Source of the DNA: VAZQ01 sp963712565
Lineage (GTDB): Bacteria > Pseudomonadota > Alphaproteobacteria > Rhizobiales > Xanthobacteraceae
NCBI GenBank assembly: GCA_963712565.1
Contig: CAVQIP010000081.1
Coordinates: 1-64,000 of the forward strand
Direction of reading: 5' to 3'
DNA length: 64,000 nucleotides
A model generated the notes under the pieces. It saw only the letters and a list, made by a program, of their open reading frames with translations. It ran no database searches and had not been told where the DNA came from. Below are positions 9,191-17,815 of this stretch, piece after piece; the stretch's first letter is position 1, and the number at the start of each line of letters is the position of its first letter. Position numbers and translations under genes: made by a program.

Positions 9191-10172
9191 TCACGCGAGC
9201 CCGAGCTCTTTGAGGATGCCTTCGATGCGCGCGGTCTCGCCGTCGAGGAAGCGCTTGTAGTCGTCGCCGAGCAGCGTGATCTGCGTCCAGTCGCGGTTCT
9301 TGCAGGCCTCCGCCCATTGCGGCGTCGCCGCCATCTTCTCCATCAGCGCGATCATCGCCTTGCGCTGGGCGTCGTTCACGCCGGGCGGCGCGAACACGCC
9401 GCGCCAGTTGAACAGCTCGACGTCGATGCCCTCCTCCTTCAGCGTCGGCGCCGCGATCCCTTCCTGGCGCTTGTCCGAGGAGATCGCGATCACGCGCAGC
9501 TTGCCGGCCTTGATCTGCTCGGCGAATTCGCCGTAGCCGGAGATGCCGGCCGCCACCTGATTGCCGATGAGCGCCGCGGTCGCCGGACCGCCGCCGGCGA
9601 AGGCGACGTAGCTGACCTTGGTGGGGCGGAACGCCGATCGCCTTGGCGATCATGCCGAGCAGGATGTGGTCGGAGCCGCCCGCCGATCCGCCCGCGACCG
9701 GCACCTTGGTGGGATCGGCCTTGAGCGCGGCGACGAAGTCCTTCGCGCTCTTGAACGGCGACTGGGCGGGGACGACGAGGGCGAGAAATTCGCCGGTCAG
9801 GCGGGCGATCGGCGTCGCCTGCGCGAGCTTGACCGGGCTCTTGTTGGCGATGATGGCGCCGACCATCACCATGCCGGCAACCATCAGCGCGTTGCCCTGC
9901 CCTTTCCACTGGTTGAGGAATTGCGGCAGCCCGACGGCGCCGCCGGCGCCGCCGACATTGGTGATCTGCACGCCCTTCACCGCGCCGGTCGCGCGCAGCA
10001 CCTGTTCGATCGCGCGCGCGGTCTGATCCCAGCCGCCGCCGGGCGCCGCCGGAACGAAAATCTTGAGCAGATCGACCGGTTGCGCTTGCGCCCCGTCGAT
10101 GGCCAGGAACGACAGCGGCAAGGCGGCGGGAACGAGCGCGGTGCTGCGCAGGAGATCACGTCGGCTGAGCAT
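9191..10172 (-). pseudogene. tctC: TctC-type receptor interrupted by a frameshift
   Basis: The solute receptor of the tctCBA operon (would be 326 aa). The ATG at 10172 follows GGAAAGGAAA and opens a Tat-like signal (MLSRRDLLRST, ending AQAQP). The N-terminal part has FVPAAPGGGWDQTAR and TNVGGAGGAVGL. Reading breaks after KAIGVPP. Removing one base from the 4-G run at 9623-9626 restores TKVSYVAFAGGGPATAAL, which joins the downstream frame (GYGEFAEQIKAGKLRV to KELGLA). Without correction the protein loses its C-terminal lobe and cannot work. It may be a real mutation or a consensus error; intact tctB and tctA favour recency or error. Confidence 0.85.
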
Positions 10173-10253
10173 GGCGTTTCCTTTCCAAAGCAACATTGGA
10201 TCGACGCTCCTCGCACGCGGCTGTGCACCAGTTCCATTTCAACGGGACAAGCG

Positions 10254-11117
10254 TTACGTCGAGCCGCCGGCGCGCTCCGGCAGCTTGCGTGCCGGCGGAC
10301 CAGTATAGGTCCAAATCAGCTGCCGTGGCATTGGTCCTTTGTTGCGGGTGCCGGACGCCAGCTCTTCGAAGGCATGGGCCAGCGCTCCGACCGAGCGCGA
10401 CAGCACGAACAGCCCGCGGCAGAGCGGCGGCGCAAATCCGAGCTCCGCGAATACCACGCCGGTGGCGCCATCGATATTCATCGGGACCGGCCGTCCCTTG
10501 TCGGCCGCAAGCCGCGCTTCGATCGCGCGGCCGATGGCGGCGAAGCGTCCGCTCACCGCACCGGCGGCGGCGGCGGCGTCCACCAGCGCGAGCAGGCGCG
10601 GCGCGCGCGGGTCGCGGGGATGAAAGCGGTGGCCGAAGCCGGGAACGTGGCGGATGCCGCGTTCGGCCAGCGCGGCGATTTCCGCGCTGACGGCTTCCGC
10701 CAGCCGGGTTTCGCTCGCCGGGCCCTCGTCGAGGCGCGCCGCGATGGCGTTATAGAGCGCGACGCATTGCTCGCCCGCTCCGCCGTGCACGTCGCCGAGC
10801 ATGTTGATGGCGGAGGCCATCGCATTGTTGATGCCGACCCCGCAGCTGATCGCCATTCGCGCCGCCGCGATCGAAGGCGCCTGCGGGCCGTGGTCGACCG
10901 CCGCCACCAGCGCGGCTTCGAGCAGCCTGGCGGCTTCGGGATGCGGGAGCTCGCCGCGGGTCATGAGATAGACCATCTCGGCGAAGCCCACGCGGCCGAT
11001 CAGATCCTCGACCGCGTAGCCGCGATAGCGGATCATCCCGGGCTTCATCTCGATGATCGACGTCGACCACCAGTCTTCGGGGGTCTTGGTGTCGCGGGTG
11101 GTAGATGCGTCGTCCAT
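10254..11117 (-). CDS. Citryl-CoA lyase / citrate-synthase-like enzyme
   Basis: A 287-aa protein of the short citrate-synthase-fold family (citryl-CoA lyase and the ATP-citrate lyase C-terminal domain), which cleaves citryl-CoA-type thioesters to acetyl-CoA and an oxo-acid. Active-site elements are visible: the His of NMLGDVHGGAGEQ, the PGFGHRFHPRDPRAPRL loop and the Asp of NIDGATGVVFAELG. It is much shorter than a ~430-aa citrate synthase and lacks its N-terminal domain. It lies directly downstream of a CaiB-type CoA-transferase on the same strand, with a palindromic repeat between them, and upstream of tctCBA. I infer a route in which the imported acid is CoA-activated and then cleaved. The exact substrate is unknown. 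Confidence 0.8.
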   Translation of the reverse strand: MDDASTTRDTKTPEDWWSTSIIEMKPGMIRYRGYAVEDLIGRVGFAEMVYLMTRGELPHPEAARLLEAALVAAVDHGPQAPSIAAARMAISCGVGINNAMASAINMLGDVHGGAGEQCVALYNAIAARLDEGPASETRLAEAVSAEIAALAERGIRHVPGFGHRFHPRDPRAPRLLALVDAAAAAGAVSGRFAAIGRAIEARLAADKGRPVPMNIDGATGVVFAELGFAPPLCRGLFVLSRSVGALAHAFEELASGTRNKGPMPRQLIWTYTGPPARKLPERAGGST

Positions 11118-11173
11118 TTCTGTATTCCGATCTTCATGCGGCCGCCGTTGATACGGACGGGACCACCGTTGCT

Positions 11174-11243
11174 GTCGTCCCCGCGAAAGCGGGGACCCAT
11201 ATTGCAGAGACGGTGGTTATGGGTCCCCGCTTCCGCGGGGACG
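11174..11243. repeat. Double-hairpin intergenic repeat, copy 1
   Basis: Two stem-loops, GTCCCCGC-GAAA-GCGGGGAC (11177-11196) and GTCCCCGC-TTCC-GCGGGGAC (11223-11242), joined by CCATATTGCAGAG. An outer pair GACCACCGT / ACGGTGGTT closes a cruciform. It is clearly related to 24378-24451. Its place between the CoA-transferase and lyase genes could affect mRNA stability. Confidence 0.75.
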
Positions 11244-11286
11244 AAAATATGTGAACTGGTCAACCGATTCGACCTAAGGGTCCATT

Positions 11287-12489
11287 TCACACGGCACCTT
11301 CGCGCGCCAGTTCGGCGGCCTCGCGCTTGGAAAATCCGAGCTCGGCCAGCAGCGCTTCGGTGTCGGCGCCGAGCGCCGGCGGCGCCGAACGCGGCTGCGG
11401 ATCGCCGCTGGCGAGGCGGAAGCCGGAGCGCACGACGCGTACCGGACGATCGACCCCGGGCACGGCGTCGAAGGTCTTGACCAGCTTTCGTTCGACCACT
11501 TGCGGATGCGCGAGCACGGCAGGCACGTCGAGCACCTCGCCGGCGGGAACGCCGTGCTGGTTGAGCAGCACCGACCATTCCTGCGCCGATCGCGCCGCCA
11601 GCGCCAGTTCGATCTCTCGATTCAATTCGAAACGCCGGCGCTTGCGCTCCTCGCGCCCCGCGAAGCGCGGGTCCGTCACCAGGTCCTCGCGGCCGATCAG
11701 CCGGGCGAGCGTCTCGAACTGCTCCTGCTTGTTCGCCGCGATGTTCAACAGTCCCTTGCCGGTGCGGAACGTGCCCGACGGGCTCGCCGTCATGTTCTCG
11801 TTGCCCATCGGCTGCGGCCTCACGCCGGCGATCAGCCAGTTCGAGACCGCCCAGCCCATGGCGACCAGGGAGGATTCCAGCATGGAGACGTCGATGAACT
11901 CGCCCTCGCCCGTGCGCTCGCGCCGGAACAGCGCCGCGGCGATGGCGAACGCGGCGGTCATGCCGCCCATGGTGTCGGCGACCGGATATCCGACCCGCAG
12001 CGGCGCCGATTGCGCGTCGCCGGTGACGCTCATCACGCCGCACAGGCCCTGGATGATCTGGTCGTAGGCGGGATTGAACTTGAGCGGCCCGTCCTGGCCG
12101 AAGCCGGAGATCGCGCAGTAGACGATGTCGCTCTTGGCGACTTTGAGCGCGCCGTAGCCGAGGCCCAGCCGCTCCATCACGCCGGGGCGGAAATTCTCGA
12201 CCACGACGTCGGAGGTGGTCACCAGCCGGACGAACGCCGCGCGTCCTTTCGCCGACTTCAGGTTGAGCGTGATCGAGCGCTTGCCGGCGTTCTGCGCCAG
12301 GAAGGACGCGCCCATGCCGCGGCGATTGAGCTCGGGATCGGCGCCGAGCTGGCGCGCCAAGTCGCCCGCGCCCGGCACCTCGACCTTGATCACCTCGGCG
12401 CCGAGCTGGGCGAGCTGATAGCAGCAGAACGGACCGGCGAGCACGTTGGTCAGGTCGAGAACCCGCGTCCCGGCGAGAAGTCCGGCCAT
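11287..12489 (-). CDS. CaiB/BaiF-type (family III) CoA-transferase
   Basis: A 400-aa class III CoA-transferase, which moves CoA between carboxylic acids in the cytoplasm. Visible landmarks are VLDLTNVLAGPFCCYQLAQLGAEVIKVE, the NAGKRSITLNLKS segment, ENFRPGVMERLGLGY, AISGFGQDGPL and the domain with DVSMLESSLVAMGWAVSNW. The catalytic Asp of this family normally lies near YDQIIQGLCGVMSVTG, where an Asp is present. Length is normal. It precedes the citryl-CoA lyase on the minus strand, is divergent from an IclR regulator, and has three operator-like boxes about 40-95 nt upstream of its start. I infer it makes the acyl-CoA cleaved by the lyase. Confidence 0.88.
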   Translation of the reverse strand: MAGLLAGTRVLDLTNVLAGPFCCYQLAQLGAEVIKVEVPGAGDLARQLGADPELNRRGMGASFLAQNAGKRSITLNLKSAKGRAAFVRLVTTSDVVVENFRPGVMERLGLGYGALKVAKSDIVYCAISGFGQDGPLKFNPAYDQIIQGLCGVMSVTGDAQSAPLRVGYPVADTMGGMTAAFAIAAALFRRERTGEGEFIDVSMLESSLVAMGWAVSNWLIAGVRPQPMGNENMTASPSGTFRTGKGLLNIAANKQEQFETLARLIGREDLVTDPRFAGREERKRRRFELNREIELALAARSAQEWSVLLNQHGVPAGEVLDVPAVLAHPQVVERKLVKTFDAVPGVDRPVRVVRSGFRLASGDPQPRSAPPALGADTEALLAELGFSKREAAELAREGAV

Positions 12490-12530
12490 GTGGCGCTCCC
12501 GACGCTCTCACTATCGCGCGCTATTGCGCG

Positions 12531-12582
12531 TTCTGTCTAGCAGAATATCATTCTGCATAGCACAACGTTCTGTACAGCGCAA
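12531..12582. promoter_or_regulatory. Three repeated operator-like boxes
   Basis: Three 15-bp boxes fit TTCTG-NNN-AGC-N-(G/C)-AA at 12531-12545 (TTCTGTCTAGCAGAA), 12551-12565 (TTCTGCATAGCACAA) and 12568-12582 (TTCTGTACAGCGCAA). The first is a perfect 5-bp dyad. They occupy the divergent region between the CoA-transferase and the IclR gene, so the natural reader is that IclR protein. Binding is not proven. Confidence 0.65.
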
Positions 12583-12644
12583 CGCCATTCCAGTATTTTC
12601 GACGCCCGAATCGCGCGCCGTCATCGAGGCAACGGGATGATCGC

Positions 12645-13331
12645 ATGAGCACCGACAGGGTCGAGGCGGTCGAGCGCGCCCTTACCGTGCTCAACGCCTT
12701 TCATGCCGCCAAACCGGCGATGACGCTCGGCGAGATCGCGACGGCGACCGGCCTCTACAAGAGCACGATCCTGCGTCTCGCCGGCTCGCTCGAGCGGCTC
12801 GGCTATCTCGTGCGCGGCGACAACGGGGTGTTCCGGCTCGGACCGGCGCTGTGGCGATTGGGATCGATCTACCGCGCGCAATTCGATCTCGGCGACGCCA
12901 TTCGGCCGGAATTACGCCGGCTGGTGGAAGCGACTGGCGAGACCGCATCGTTCTACATTCGCCAGCGCCAATCGCGCGTGTGCCTGTTCCGGCACAATTC
13001 ACCGCACCCGGCGCGTCACCACCTCGACGAAGGCGCCGAACTGCCGCTCACCGCCGGCGCCAGCGCCCATGTCCTCGTCGCCTTTGCCGACGGCAAGGGC
13101 GCGAAAGCCAAGGCGGTCAAGACACGCGGCTACGCCATCTCGCTCGGCGAGCGCGACCCGCAAGTGGCGGCGGTTGCCGTCCCGGTCTTCGATCTCGCCG
13201 GCGAGTTCAGGGGTGCGCTGGCGATCTCGGGGCTGATCGGGCGGTTCGAGCAGAAGGCGCGCGCGTCCGCGCTCGCGCAACTGTTGGCGTCGGCCAATCG
13301 ATTGCGCGCAACGCTGCCGGCGAGCGACTAA
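12645..13331 (+). CDS. IclR-family transcriptional regulator
   Basis: A 228-aa regulator. The N-terminal winged helix (residues ~5-65) shows VERALTVLNAFH, MTLGEIATATGLYKSTILRLAGSLERLGYL. The C-terminal GAF-like effector domain includes FYIRQRQSRVCLFR and LPLTAGASAHVLVA. It is slightly shorter than the usual ~250 aa, mainly in the effector domain. IclR proteins respond to small acids and often control the divergent catabolic genes. Here that is the CoA-transferase/lyase pair, with three repeated boxes in the shared intergenic space. The effector is unknown, but a substrate or CoA-pathway product is plausible. Confidence 0.88.
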   Translation: MSTDRVEAVERALTVLNAFHAAKPAMTLGEIATATGLYKSTILRLAGSLERLGYLVRGDNGVFRLGPALWRLGSIYRAQFDLGDAIRPELRRLVEATGETASFYIRQRQSRVCLFRHNSPHPARHHLDEGAELPLTAGASAHVLVAFADGKGAKAKAVKTRGYAISLGERDPQVAAVAVPVFDLAGEFRGALAISGLIGRFEQKARASALAQLLASANRLRATLPASD

Positions 13332-13416
13332 CACGACTAACGGCCGGTCGCGCGCGCTCGACTGCGAATGCCGACGCACGTAAACTCGTCGCTCGATGCA
13401 ACGACGGAAATCCGCC

Positions 13417-14403
13417 ATGCCGACACGTCGTCAACTGCTCGCCGCCTCGGCGGCAGGACTCGTCTGCGCTACCGCAAGCTCCCCGCGCGCACGCGCGCAG
13501 GCAATCAAGAAGCCGGCGCACATCATCGTGGGTTTTCCCGCCGGCGGCGGCACCGACCTCATTGCCCGCATCCTCGCCGACCGGCTGCGCGGGCCCTACG
13601 CCTCGACGGTGCTGGTCGAGAACAAGCCCGGCGCCGCGGCGCGGCTGGCGGTCGAATACGTGAAGAACGCGGAGCCGGACGGCAGCGTGATGCTGTTCAC
13701 GCCGGACTTTCCGATCACGGTCTATCCCCACAGCTTCCGCTCGCTCAACTACGACCCGCTGCGCGACTTCACCGCGGTCTCGCCGGCGGCGAAATCGATG
13801 CTGACCTACAACATCGGTCCGGCCGTGCCGGAAGGCGTGAGGACCTTGGCCGAGTTCGTGCAATGGTGCAAAGCCAATCCGGCGAAGGCAGCCTATGCGA
13901 CCACCGCCGCCGGCGGCACGCCCCATTTCGTCGGCATGATGCTGGCGAACGCGGCCGGCGTCGCGATGACCCCGGTCCACTATCGCGGCGGCGCGCCGGC
14001 GTTGCAGGATCTCATCGGCGGCCACGTCGCGGCCAGCATCAATCCGATCAGCGAAAGCATGCCTTCGGCCAAGGCGGGAACGATCCGAATTCTCGCCGTC
14101 ACCGGTTCACGGCGTTCGTCGTTCCTGCCCGAGGTGCCGACCATGCTGGAGGCCGGCTACGACGTGGTGGTTGAATCGTGGCTCGGCGTGTTCGTGCCGG
14201 CAAAGACCCCCACGGATGTCGTGAACGCGCTGAGCGCGGCCATCGCCGAAGCCGTGAACTCATCGCAGATGATCGAGAACCTGGCCAAGCTGGGCAACAC
14301 CACCGCGTTCCAGACGCCGGCGCAATTCGCCGCCACCGTCAAGGCGGATGTGGCGCGCTGGGCGCCGATCGTGAAGGCCTCGGGTTTCGTCGCCCAGGAT
14401 TAG
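13417..14403 (+). CDS. TTT (Bug) family receptor
   Basis: A 328-aa periplasmic receptor with hallmarks IIVGFPAGGGTDLIARILAD, ENKPGAAARLAVE, YATTAAGGTPH and VHYRGGAPALQDLIGG. The start MPTRRQLLAAS (13417) is preferred over an in-frame ATG at 13396 because it gives a compact twin-arginine-like signal ending RARAQA and has GGAAA upstream. It lies downstream of the IclR gene with no permease of its own, so it may deliver ligand to the TctAB pair encoded divergently upstream. If tctC is truly dead this receptor could substitute for it; that is inference. Confidence 0.88.
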   Translation: MPTRRQLLAASAAGLVCATASSPRARAQAIKKPAHIIVGFPAGGGTDLIARILADRLRGPYASTVLVENKPGAAARLAVEYVKNAEPDGSVMLFTPDFPITVYPHSFRSLNYDPLRDFTAVSPAAKSMLTYNIGPAVPEGVRTLAEFVQWCKANPAKAAYATTAAGGTPHFVGMMLANAAGVAMTPVHYRGGAPALQDLIGGHVAASINPISESMPSAKAGTIRILAVTGSRRSSFLPEVPTMLEAGYDVVVESWLGVFVPAKTPTDVVNALSAAIAEAVNSSQMIENLAKLGNTTAFQTPAQFAATVKADVARWAPIVKASGFVAQD

Positions 14404-14458
14404 CTGCCGCCGATCGGGAGAAGCCGACGTCGCTCGCCGTCAGCAAGTTGCGGCGCGC

Positions 14459-16078
14459 TCAGTGCCGGCCGCGCAAGAACCGCCAGCGCCGGTCGGCAAT
14501 GATGGCGCGGGCGGCATTGTGACCCGGCGCCCCGGTCACCCCTCCACCGGGATGCGCGCCTGAACCGCAATGGTAGAGTCCCTTCAGCGGCCCGCGGTAG
14601 TCGGCGTAGCCCAGCGCCGGCCGGGCCCAGAACAGCTGATCGAGCGACAATGCCCCGTGGAAAATATCGCCGCCGGTCAGCCCGAATATCTGCTCGAGGT
14701 CGAACGGGCTCAAGGCTTGCCGGCCGACCACGCTCGCCTTGAATCCCGGCGCATAGCGATCGACCGTTTCGATCATCAGATCGGCCACGCGCTCGCGATG
14801 AGCGCTCCAGGCGCCTCCATCCGGCAACTGCGGCGCCACATGCTGACAGAACAGGCTGGCGACGTGGGCCCCCGGCGGTGCCAAGGTATCGTCCAGGGTC
14901 GAGGGGATGACCATCTCGATGATCGGCGCGCGGCTCCAGCCCAGCATACGCGCGTCGCAAAAAGCGCGATCCATGTAGGCGAGGCTCGGCGCCAGGATGA
15001 TCCCCGCGGTGTGGTGATCGGCGAGATCGCGTCCGGGAAGCGCCGTGAAGCTCGGCAGCTCCGAGAGCGCGACGTTGATGCGGAACGTGCCGGAGCCGCA
15101 GCGCCATCCGCGCATGCGCCGAAGAAAGGCCGGATCGAGCGCGCTTTCCGGGATCATCGCGGTGTAAAGCAGCTTGGGATTGACATTGGCGGCAACCGCC
15201 GCACCGCGGACGATCCGCCCGCTCGCCAGAACGACGCCGGCGGCGCGGCCGTTCTCGATCAGGAGTTCTCGAACCGGCGCGTTGGTCTCGATCTCGACGC
15301 CGTGGCCCGTCGCGGCCTTCATCATGGCCTGCGTGATGGCGCCCATTCCCCCGATGGCGTGGCCCCAGCGACGCTTCTTCCCGTTCACCTCGCCGAAGGC
15401 ATGATGCAGGAGCACGTAGGCGGTACCGGGCGTGTACGGGCTGGCGTAATTTCCCACGATCGCGTCGAAGCCGAGCCAGGCCTTCACCAGTTCGCCCTCG
15501 AACCAGCCATCGAGATAATCGCCCGCGGCTTTCGTGGACAGGTCGAGGAGCGTGCGCAGATTTTCGGTGGAAAGCCGGCGAAGCCGGTTGCCCAGGCGTC
15601 CCGCGGCGAGCAACTCGCCGAGGGTCCGCAGTGTGAACCCGCGCGTCAGGTTCGGCGGCGCCCGCAGCACGAGCTCGCGCAAAACATCGGCACCGGCGTC
15701 GAGCTCCCGGTTGAAGGCGGCGTAGCGCTCGGCGTCGGCGCGGCTGAATTTCGCGATGTTGGGTTCGGTACGGCCTTCGGCCGCGAGCAGGTATTCGCCA
15801 TCCAAGGTCGGAAGGAAGTTCTGCGCGCGGCGTTCGACGATCGTCAAGCCGTGGTCGAGGAGGCGCAGATCCGCGATGATCCTGGGGTTCAACAGGCTCA
15901 CGGTATAAGCCGCGACCGAGTTTCGGAAGCCGGGAAAGAACTCTTCGGTGACGGCCGCTCCGCCCACTACCGGCCTTCGCTCGAGGACCTTGACTTTGAG
16001 TCCCGCCATGCCGAGGTAGGCGGCGCAAGTCAGCCCATTATGACCCGCACCGATGACGACCACGTCGTACATCTTCAT
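14459..16078 (-). CDS. Phytoene-desaturase-like FAD-dependent oxidoreductase (PYROXD2-like)
   Basis: A 539-aa flavoprotein. The N-terminal Rossmann motif VVVIGAGHNGLTCAAYLG binds the FAD ADP moiety, followed by VLERRPVVGGAAVTEE. The C-terminal FAD-binding segment is GLYHCGSGAHPGGGVTGAPGHNAARAI. The overall layout matches the phytoene-dehydrogenase/amine-oxidase superfamily, specifically the PYROXD2-like branch and not a carotenoid enzyme: no crt genes are present and the central domain lacks typical CrtI features. Substrate unknown. It is convergent with the TTT receptor, and no partner gene is evident. Confidence 0.82.
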   Translation of the reverse strand: MKMYDVVVIGAGHNGLTCAAYLGMAGLKVKVLERRPVVGGAAVTEEFFPGFRNSVAAYTVSLLNPRIIADLRLLDHGLTIVERRAQNFLPTLDGEYLLAAEGRTEPNIAKFSRADAERYAAFNRELDAGADVLRELVLRAPPNLTRGFTLRTLGELLAAGRLGNRLRRLSTENLRTLLDLSTKAAGDYLDGWFEGELVKAWLGFDAIVGNYASPYTPGTAYVLLHHAFGEVNGKKRRWGHAIGGMGAITQAMMKAATGHGVEIETNAPVRELLIENGRAAGVVLASGRIVRGAAVAANVNPKLLYTAMIPESALDPAFLRRMRGWRCGSGTFRINVALSELPSFTALPGRDLADHHTAGIILAPSLAYMDRAFCDARMLGWSRAPIIEMVIPSTLDDTLAPPGAHVASLFCQHVAPQLPDGGAWSAHRERVADLMIETVDRYAPGFKASVVGRQALSPFDLEQIFGLTGGDIFHGALSLDQLFWARPALGYADYRGPLKGLYHCGSGAHPGGGVTGAPGHNAARAIIADRRWRFLRGRH

Positions 16079-16294
16079 CGAATCTGCTATCTGCAGGCGC
16101 GAGCGCGCAGGTCGAAAATGGATCGTGTCCTATCTTGATTCATGCAATCCATCCGGCATAGGGAACCAATCCGAAAGTGATCCGTTGCACGATTCGTCGC
16201 ACTCGAATTTGTGAGTGAGCCCGGAATGCCCCCCGACTGAAGCCGCCGATGGATCACCATCGGGCATCCCCATCCCCGCATATATCCTAACCTC

Positions 16295-16747
16295 ATGCCT
16301 GCGAGACTGTCACCGTCGCGTCATCTTCGAATCGGGCGATCCAAGGCCGGGCTTGGCCTGTTCGCCTGCGTGCCGATCAAGAAGGGCCAATTCATCGTTC
16401 GATACAGCGGCAGGAAGATCAGCACCGAGGCCACCGACAACCTCGATACCCGGTATCTTTTCGAGATCAACAACCGCTGGACGATCGACGGCTCCAGTCG
16501 GAGAAACCGGGCGCGATACATCAATCATTCATGCCGGCCCAACGCAGAGGCCTATTTCGTGAAGCACGTGATCAAGATCCGCGCGATCAAGAACATCAAA
16601 CCCGGCGACGAGATCACGTATCATTATGGCCGCAATTATTTCGACGCTTTCATCAAGGATGCCGGTTGCCGGTGCCTGGCTTGTGGGCGCAAAAGCGCCA
16701 AGATTTGCTCGCGCCGGCCGAAACGTCGCACCCGGCGCGCTCGCTGA
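16295..16747 (+). CDS. Small SET-domain protein (putative lysine methyltransferase)
   Basis: A 150-aa protein consisting almost only of a SET domain. The landmarks of SAM-dependent lysine methyltransferases are present: GLGLFACVPIKKGQFIVRY at the start, RARYINHSCRPNA (the NHSC pseudoknot motif) and GDEITYHYGRNYF with the catalytic-type Tyr. A CRCLACG...C segment resembles a post-SET zinc cluster. The tail is very basic (RRPKRRTRRAR). Bacterial SET proteins of this size are known, but their targets (ribosomal, histone-like or other proteins) are mostly unknown. It appears monocistronic. Confidence 0.82.
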   Translation: MPARLSPSRHLRIGRSKAGLGLFACVPIKKGQFIVRYSGRKISTEATDNLDTRYLFEINNRWTIDGSSRRNRARYINHSCRPNAEAYFVKHVIKIRAIKNIKPGDEITYHYGRNYFDAFIKDAGCRCLACGRKSAKICSRRPKRRTRRAR

Positions 16748-17026
16748 ACCCCTGCCCGAAGGCCGGCGGGACTCGTGTTGATTCCGTCCCCTGCGCCTGC
16801 CAGCAAGATTTGAAGGCACGATCATTTCCGTCCCGGCGCGCCCGCGCCTGGACCGGCTAAGCAGCGGAACAATCTGCAACAACTCGCGTTCACGAACGTG
16901 TGAGCGCAGCTGCGTCGCATCTCGTTGCCGCAACCGCAAGACTGGCCACCCGCGATGAATCGCTCTTTGTTATCCCGTCGCCCGAGACGAACGTCGCTTG
17001 GCTCGTCGCGGAGCCTGGGAGAGGTC

Positions 17027-17815
17027 ATGCGGACGCAAGCCCCACATAGCGGGAGTTCCGCGGCCTGCGGGATTGCCGTCATGGCCAAGGCATCGATTGT
17101 GGGACGCACGAAGACACGCCTAGTCCCCCCGCTCACGTTCGAAGAAGCAGCGCGATGCAACACCGCGTTTCTGCGCGATGTCGCCGCCAACATTCTCGCC
17201 GCTTCGGCCGAGGCCTCGATCGTTGGCTACATGGCTTTCGGCCCACCGCACTCGAAACCATTCTTTCAAGACAACCTGCCGCGCGCGATCGGCCTGATCG
17301 AAGCTTGGTATCCAAATTTCGGGGACTGCCTCGCCTGCGCCATCACGCAGCTGTTGCAGCGCGGGCATCCCTGCGCGGTGGTGCTGAACTCCGATAGCCC
17401 GACCCTGCCCACTTCGCTTCTGATCGAAACCGCGGAGGTGCTCGCCCGGCCCGGCGACCGCGCCGTTCTCGGACCCGCGAACGATGGCGGCTATTATCTG
17501 CTAGGCCTCAAAGCGATGCATCGCCCGCTGTTCGAGGGCGTCGCCTGGAGCACGGAACACGTCGCGCGCCAAACCCTCGAACGGGCCGCCGAGTTGGGTC
17601 TGCCCGTGCACGTGCTGCCGGAGTGGTACGACGTTGACGATATCCAAGCGTTGAAAATGCTGCAGGCGGAACTGTTCGAGCAGCGATCCTTCGCGCCGGA
17701 CCTGCGTCCCCATCAGCCGCGGCACACGCGCGCGCTGATCCGATCGCTGCTCGAGCACACCGATTTGCAGGACCGTCTCGCCTTCAACGACGGGTTCCGA
17801 GGGGCTGCGGAATGA
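17027..17815 (+). CDS. DUF2064/TIGR04282-type GT-A fold transferase
   Basis: About 262 aa. The ATG at 17027 is preferred because GGGAGAGG precedes it; an upstream in-frame start at 16925 adds a low-complexity stretch. The fold is that of nucleotide-sugar transferases: GIAVMAKASIVGRTKTRL, the metal-site-like VVLNSDSPTLP and LGPANDGGYYLLGL. This family often sits beside radical SAM genes, as here (two genes downstream). The substrate is unknown; it may make or use an activated sugar. It is the first gene of a four-gene operon and overlaps the next by 4 nt. Confidence 0.8.
   Translation: MRTQAPHSGSSAACGIAVMAKASIVGRTKTRLVPPLTFEEAARCNTAFLRDVAANILAASAEASIVGYMAFGPPHSKPFFQDNLPRAIGLIEAWYPNFGDCLACAITQLLQRGHPCAVVLNSDSPTLPTSLLIETAEVLARPGDRAVLGPANDGGYYLLGLKAMHRPLFEGVAWSTEHVARQTLERAAELGLPVHVLPEWYDVDDIQALKMLQAELFEQRSFAPDLRPHQPRHTRALIRSLLEHTDLQDRLAFNDGFRGAAE

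Noticed and set aside
9618..11480. A 620-aa plus-strand open frame over tctC and the lyase
   Set aside because: Same antisense GC artefact; no domain or ribosome site.
14459..16078. Carotenoid (crtI) phytoene desaturase
   Set aside because: No crt neighbours, and the sequence fits the PYROXD2-like branch better.
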